From Rhizobium sp. JAB6 (GTDB lineage: Bacteria; Pseudomonadota; Alphaproteobacteria; Rhizobiales; Rhizobiaceae), in contig NZ_PYJQ01000009.1 in assembly GCF_003024605.1 (NCBI RefSeq), positions 992,001 through 1,056,000 on the forward strand: a stretch of 64,000 nt of DNA, read 5' to 3'. Each line of letters starts with the position of its first letter. Positions within the stretch are counted from its first letter, which is position 1. The notes below the pieces were generated by a model, which made no database searches, was not told where the DNA came from, and saw nothing but the letters and a program-made list of their open reading frames with translations. Positions 60,017 to 64,000 of the stretch are shown piece by piece. The translations under genes were made by a program, and so were the position numbers.

Positions 60017-61456
60017 TCACACGCCGGACTGGCCGTCCGAACCGATATAGGCAATGCGCAGCATGTTGGTAGCGCCCGGCGTGCCGAGCGGCACACCGGC
60101 CGAAATGATGATGCGGTCGCCTGGCTTGCCGAAGCCTTCTTCGGCAACGATGCGGCAGGCATTGTTGACCATGTCGTCAAGGTCGGTTGCATCATGCGTG
60201 ACGACGCAATGCATGCCCCAGACGACGGACAGGCGGCGTGCCGTCTGGATGATCGGCGACAGCGCCAGGATCGGAACCTGCGGACGCTCGCGCGAGGCGC
60301 GCAGACCGGTAGTGCCGGAGGACGTATAGCAGACGATGGCGGCGAGCTTCAGAGTCTCGGCGATCTGGCGGGCGGCGAGCGAGATCGCGTCGGCGCCAGT
60401 TGCCTCAGGCAGGGCGCGCTGGGCATAGATGATGCCCGGATAATGCGGCTCGCGCTCGATCGTGCCGGCAATGGAAGCCATCATGGAAACGGCTTCGACC
60501 GGATAGTCGCCGGATGCGGATTCTGCAGAGAGCATGACGGCATCGGCGCCTTCGAAGACGGCGGTCGCGACGTCGGAAACTTCGGCGCGGGTCGGGACCG
60601 GCGCGGAGATCATCGATTCCAGCATCTGCGTGGCGACGACCACCGGCTTGCCGGAACGGCGGCAGGCGCGGATCAACTGCTTCTGGATGCCGGGCACGGA
60701 TTCCAGCGGCATTTCCACGCCGAGGTCGCCGCGCGCCACCATCAGAGCGTCGGAAAGCTCGATGATTTCCTCGATGCGCTCGACGGCCTGCGGCTTCTCG
60801 ATCTTCGACATCAGCCCAACGCGGCCGTGCGAGATCTTGCGGACTTCCGTCAGATCTTCCGGACGCTGGATGAAGGAAAGAGCGACCCAGTCGACTTCAT
60901 TGGTGGCGAGAACGGCGTCGAGGTCGTTGCGGTCCTTGTCGGTCAGCGCACCGACGCCGAGCAGCGTATCGGGCAGGCTGACGCCCTTGCGGTCGGAAAT
61001 CTTGGTGCCCGAAATGACTGTTGTCACGATGCTCTTGCCATCACATTTTTCGGCACGCAGCGCCAGCTTGCCGTCATCGATCAGCAGACGGTGGCCGGGC
61101 TGAACCGATTCCAGGATTTCCGGATGCGGCAGGTAGACACGCGTGTTGTCGCCGGGAATATCCTGATTGTCGAGCGTGAAGGTCTGGCCGGGCTTCAGAT
61201 CGACCTTGCCTTCGGCAAACTTGCCGACGCGCAGCTTGGGACCCTGCAAGTCAGCGAGAATACCGATCGGACGACCACAGCGGCTTTCGACGGCGCGAAT
61301 GCGCTGGATCAGCGTACGCATCACATCATGGCTGGCGTGGCTCATGTTGATGCGGAAAAGATCCGCCCCCGCCTCGTGAAGCTTCTGGATCATTTCCTCC
61401 GTGGAGGAAGCCGGACCGAGCGTTGCGAGGATTTTGACTTTTCGGTTTCGTCTCAT
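60017..61456 (-). CDS. pyk: Pyruvate kinase
   Basis: 479 residues from the ATG at 61456. LATLGPASST at the N-terminus, FRINMSHASHD, the signature ARGDLGVEMPLE (near 245), VVATQMLESM and the C-terminal allosteric domain. Last step of glycolysis. Its ATG overlaps the DUF1036 stop (TGATG), so the two genes are coupled; a terminator follows. Confidence 0.97.
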   Translation of the reverse strand: MRRNRKVKILATLGPASSTEEMIQKLHEAGADLFRINMSHASHDVMRTLIQRIRAVESRCGRPIGILADLQGPKLRVGKFAEGKVDLKPGQTFTLDNQDIPGDNTRVYLPHPEILESVQPGHRLLIDDGKLALRAEKCDGKSIVTTVISGTKISDRKGVSLPDTLLGVGALTDKDRNDLDAVLATNEVDWVALSFIQRPEDLTEVRKISHGRVGLMSKIEKPQAVERIEEIIELSDALMVARGDLGVEMPLESVPGIQKQLIRACRRSGKPVVVATQMLESMISAPVPTRAEVSDVATAVFEGADAVMLSAESASGDYPVEAVSMMASIAGTIEREPHYPGIIYAQRALPEATGADAISLAARQIAETLKLAAIVCYTSSGTTGLRASRERPQVPILALSPIIQTARRLSVVWGMHCVVTHDATDLDDMVNNACRIVAEEGFGKPGDRIIISAGVPLGTPGATNMLRIAYIGSDGQSGV

Positions 61457-61992
61457 CAATTCTGGCTTTCTTGGCTGCCCGAGGGCTCGGAAAGCTGAAC
61501 CATCCAGCTCGCCTGGCGCCCGGTGTCGTATTCCTTGAATCCCATCTTCTGGTAGCCACGCGCGTAGCAATCCTTGACGCCTGGGATTTTGAATTCATTT
61601 TCCGCCACGCACATTTCGACGTCGCCCGTCCAGCGGCCGCCGCGGGCCGCATCTTCTGCGTAGAGATAATAATAGCGGGATTGAAGCGGCCCCTCGATCA
61701 AAGTCGCACAGGTATTGGCCGGAATTTGCCACCAGCCCTCCGTCACCCAGCCGTCCTTGGCGCGATAGCCGATGGCAACGCCGACAAGGTTCTGCGTGCC
61801 GTTGCACGTTCGGAAATCGGCATGGGCGGCATTCGGCATGAAGAAGAACGGCGCCGCCGCAGCGAGGATGAGGAAGGCGATTCGGGCGAGCGGGCCTGAC
61901 CGCTTAACGAAACGTGGCGCGACTTGGCTGGACACGGCTTCCAATTGGCTCCCGGTTATTCGTTGTTGCGTCTTCTTGCGCCGCCATCCCAT
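61456..61992 (-). CDS. DUF1036 family exported protein
   Basis: 178 residues from the ATG at 61992. A basic N-terminal stretch is followed by a hydrophobic signal (ARIAFLILAAAAPFFFMPNAAHA), then the DUF1036 domain (LVGVAIGYRAKDGWVTEGWWQIPANTCATL, YYYLYAEDA). The extracytoplasmic function is unknown. It is read together with pyk, an arrangement common in rhizobia. Confidence 0.87.
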   Translation of the reverse strand: MGWRRKKTQQRITGSQLEAVSSQVAPRFVKRSGPLARIAFLILAAAAPFFFMPNAAHADFRTCNGTQNLVGVAIGYRAKDGWVTEGWWQIPANTCATLIEGPLQSRYYYLYAEDAARGGRWTGDVEMCVAENEFKIPGVKDCYARGYQKMGFKEYDTGRQASWMVQLSEPSGSQESQN

Positions 61993-62148
61993 GAATGTCA
62001 ACGCAACTCTAATCGATTATATTTTCTTCACGGGATGGTGACGGCACCATGCGCCGCTCCTCATCCGATCGAAATTGCGAACCTTGCACCTTCCATCCGC
62101 ACATGCAATCAGACAAAGAGTTGAAAATTTCAATAACCGACAATCTGC

Positions 62149-62943
62149 ATGACTGATTTCAGACCCTACGAACTCATACCCGGCAATCGTGACAAAGGCA
62201 TGGTCATTCTCGGCGATCACGCCATGCGGCGCCTGCCCGAGCGCTATGGCAGCCTTGGCCTGCCGGAAGCTGCATTTTCCCGCCACATCGCCTATGACAT
62301 CGGGATCGAGAGCCTATGCCGCCATCTCTGCGCACGGCTGGACATACCCGGCGTGCTCGGCGGCTTTTCCCGTCTGCTGATCGATCCGAACCGGGGCGAA
62401 GATGACCCGACCCTCATCATGAAGATCTCGGATGGCGCGATCATCCCCGGCAATCATCCGATTACTGATGAGGAATGGAACTATCGTATAGAAGCCTTCC
62501 ACCGGCCTTATCACCAAGCGGTGGATGGTACGATTTCTGCGGTGGCGGAAGCCAGCGGCAAGGCGCCCCTGGTTTTCTCGATGCACTCCTTCACGCCAGC
62601 GTGGAAGGGTATGCCGCGACCCTGGCATGCCAGCGTGCTCTGGGATAGCGACGACCGTGCCGTCGTGCCGCTTCTTGCAAAGCTCGGCGCCGATACCGAT
62701 CTCGTTATCGGAGACAATGAGCCCTATGACGGTGCATTGCGCAACGACACCATGTTCCGCCATTGCATGATGAAGGGCATTGCGCATGCGCTGCTGGAGG
62801 TCCGGCAGGATCTGATCGGCGACGAGGCCGGCATTGTCGAATGGGCAGATCGCCTGGCACCGATCTTCACAGAGATCAATACCGATGCGGCGCTCCATGA
62901 ATATAAGCGGTATCCTTCGCGCACCGGCCCTTATGAGGCGTAA
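62149..62943 (+). CDS. N-formylglutamate amidohydrolase family protein
   Basis: 264 residues. Conserved blocks: LIDPNRGEDDPTLI (near 77), VFSMHSFTPAWKG (near 140), IGDNEPYDG (near 185) and DLIGDEAGIVEWADRL. Zinc hydrolase that may release formate and glutamate in histidine breakdown, or act on other acylated amino acids. No hut genes are nearby. DUF1244 follows. Confidence 0.9.
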   Translation: MTDFRPYELIPGNRDKGMVILGDHAMRRLPERYGSLGLPEAAFSRHIAYDIGIESLCRHLCARLDIPGVLGGFSRLLIDPNRGEDDPTLIMKISDGAIIPGNHPITDEEWNYRIEAFHRPYHQAVDGTISAVAEASGKAPLVFSMHSFTPAWKGMPRPWHASVLWDSDDRAVVPLLAKLGADTDLVIGDNEPYDGALRNDTMFRHCMMKGIAHALLEVRQDLIGDEAGIVEWADRLAPIFTEINTDAALHEYKRYPSRTGPYEA

Positions 62944-62970
62944 GCCGGCAGGCGAATTGAGGAGAAAGAG

Positions 62971-63276
62971 ATGATGACGCTCACCAAGGAACAAGAGACC
63001 CAACTAGAGGCCGCTGCTTTCCGCCGCCTCGTTGCGCATCTGCGCGAACGCAGCGACGTTCAGAATATCGATCTGATGAATCTTGCCGGCTTCTGCCGCA
63101 ACTGCCTCTCCAACTGGTATCGCGAAGCGGCCGAAGAGGCCGGGCTGCCCGTCAGCAAGGATGAGTCCCGGGAAATGATCTACGGCATGCCCTACGAGGA
63201 TTGGAAGAACCTGCATCAGAAAGAAGCCTCGCCTGTGCAAAAAGCCGCTTTCGAGCAGAACAAGCCGAAAGATTAA
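62971..63276 (+). CDS. DUF1244 family protein
   Basis: 101 residues: FRRLVAHLRERSDVQNIDLMNLAGFCRNCLSNWY, with a FCRNC cysteine pair (near residues 45-49), and MIYGMPYEDWKNLHQ. A small conserved proteobacterial family, possibly metal-binding through the Cys pair. GGAG precedes the ATG by 10 bases. Likely co-transcribed with the amidohydrolase gene (27 bp gap). Confidence 0.9.
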   Translation: MMTLTKEQETQLEAAAFRRLVAHLRERSDVQNIDLMNLAGFCRNCLSNWYREAAEEAGLPVSKDESREMIYGMPYEDWKNLHQKEASPVQKAAFEQNKPKD

Positions 63277-63447
63277 CGCTCCCTTCACCAATTCGGCTTG
63301 ACCTTGCGCGCCATTCGCGGCACGTCAACTGCCCGATCGAATTCGAAATCCCGCGCAAGCCCCGAAGCGATGTGCCCCTATCGGTGACCGACCGATCTCA
63401 TCCGCGACCGGCTGCAAGCGACCCTTGAGACCCTTTAGGAGAAGTGC

Positions 63448-63699
63448 ATGGAAGAGAACAGCGTCGAGAACGTGGCCGCGGCGGAACTGCGTCAATTCAT
63501 CGAGCGCATCGAGCGCCTCGAAGAAGAAAAGGCCGCCATCCAGTCCGACATCAAGGACGTCATGGGCGAAGCCAAGGGCCGCGGCTACGACACCAAGGCG
63601 ATCCGCACCATCATTCGCCTTCGCAAGAAGGACGCAAACGAACGCCTGGAAGAAGAATCCATCCTGCAGACCTACATGGCCGCACTCGGCATGGAATGA
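63448..63699 (+). CDS. gapR: GapR nucleoid-associated protein (DUF2312)
   Basis: 83 residues: [67 protein letters not shown]. In Caulobacter GapR clamps overtwisted DNA ahead of polymerases and stimulates topoisomerases. The GYDTKAIR and RLRKKD segments carry DNA-facing basic residues. AGGAGAAG precedes the ATG at 63448. Confidence 0.95.
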   Translation: MEENSVENVAAAELRQFIERIERLEEEKAAIQSDIKDVMGEAKGRGYDTKAIRTIIRLRKKDANERLEEESILQTYMAALGME

Positions 63700-63729
63700 T
63701 CGAGGCTTCTCAAGCTCGCAGAACGATCA

Positions 63730-63758
63730 GGAGCCGGTTTGCCGGCTCCTTCCTTTTG
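63730..63758 (+). terminator. Terminator after gapR
   Basis: GGAGCCGG, TTTG, CCGGCTCC stem-loop followed by TTCCTTTT. Confidence 0.8.
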
Positions 63759-63762
63759 AGGG

Positions 63763-64000
63763 TCACTCGGCGAAAAGGCGATGGATCAATTCGGCGGCAC
63801 TTCCCTGCCAAAGCTCGCCCTTGCCCGTCCCCGACCATAGGGATAGGAAATCCGGCAATCCCTTCGCCGTCGATGCACCGCGTATGTCCCGCGTGAACTT
63901 GTTTTGTGCCGGAAAGGGAAGAATGGCGGCCGGTTTTCCATCCATCTCATTCATGAAGCGATTTTCGATGCCGCGCGCGAAACGGCCTGAGAAGGCGCGT
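63763..64000 (-). CDS. Nitronate monooxygenase (partial, N-terminus outside window)
   Basis: C-terminal fragment of about 78 residues open to the window's right edge: AFSGRFARGIENRFM, then PFPAQNKFTRDIRGASTAKGLPDFLSLWSGTGKGELWQGSAAELIHRLF. This pattern is the end of FMN-dependent nitronate monooxygenases (2-nitropropane dioxygenase family). The FMN-binding part is outside. Convergent with gapR. Confidence 0.85.
   Translation of the reverse strand, partial: RAFSGRFARGIENRFMNEMDGKPAAILPFPAQNKFTRDIRGASTAKGLPDFLSLWSGTGKGELWQGSAAELIHRLFAE

Noticed and set aside
1..64000. tRNA genes, CRISPR array, prophage or intact insertion sequence
   Set aside because: No cloverleaf-like arms, regularly spaced direct repeats, phage structural genes or transposase were seen on either strand.

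Overview
The window is high-GC alphaproteobacterial chromosome, almost certainly from the Rhizobiaceae and most like Rhizobium. The evidence is the set of lineage markers: rcdA with an upstream CtrA-type box, gapR (DUF2312), zapA next to an alphaproteobacterial-type 6S RNA, the lpiA-acvB operon, cysteine-free bL31 and bL36, DUF1192, DUF1244, DUF1036 and DUF4164 proteins, and a dispersed rhizobial palindromic repeat. Most of it is core chromosome. No tRNA, rRNA, CRISPR array, prophage or intact IS was seen.

Left part (1-24.5 kb). A backbone read on the minus strand (zapA, 6S RNA, 5-formyl-THF cyclo-ligase, YmdB-like phosphodiesterase, yebC, ruvC, ruvA, ruvB) is split by accessory blocks. A VapBC-type toxin-antitoxin pair sits between ruvC and ruvA. 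Between ruvC and yebC lie a flavin monooxygenase and an ECF sigma/anti-sigma pair, divergent from a three-gene envelope operon (Tat-exported MBL hydrolase, secreted TPR protein, DoxX). The two sides share matching ECF-type promoters. Between the cyclo-ligase and the 6S RNA is a roughly 11.6 kb block: a HAD phosphatase, lpiA-acvB (lysyl-phosphatidylglycerol synthesis and acid tolerance), a divergent ArsR/SRPBCC pair with a palindromic operator, an XRE regulator facing two SDR genes, and a MarR gene facing a ClC chloride channel with CBS domains.

Middle part (24.5-42.5 kb). Next come zapA, a DUF4164 gene, the central carbon genes tkt, gap and pgk (with a K+/H+ antiporter between gap and pgk), a serine hydrolase, a PhzF protein, a 53-residue membrane protein, an MFS carrier, DUF1192, rcdA, a Tet(M)-like ribosomal protection GTPase, rpmE and an ABC exporter.

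Right part (42.5-64 kb). It holds a DUF1508 gene, an ECF42-like sigma factor with its YciI/DGPF partner, a MotA/MotB-like pair, a suhB-like phosphatase, a Sel1 protein, a ThiE-like protein, an ArsR gene, two YdcH-type genes on opposite strands, purEK, rpmJ, a TPR protein and an alpha/beta hydrolase. A LysR-controlled cluster follows (tautomerase, cupin, DUF4865, threonine/serine dehydratase-like, LysE exporter). The window ends with a MITE-like palindrome, a hydroxyisobutyrate dehydrogenase-like gene, pyk, a DUF1036 gene, an N-formylglutamate amidohydrolase, DUF1244, gapR and the 3' end of a nitronate monooxygenase gene.

The strongest leads for new biology are the ECF module with paired divergent promoters, the toxin-antitoxin cassette whose promoter overlaps the ruvC stop codon, the ArsR/SRPBCC switch with an operator touching a possibly leaderless start, and the LysR/tautomerase/cupin/DUF4865 cluster of unknown substrate.
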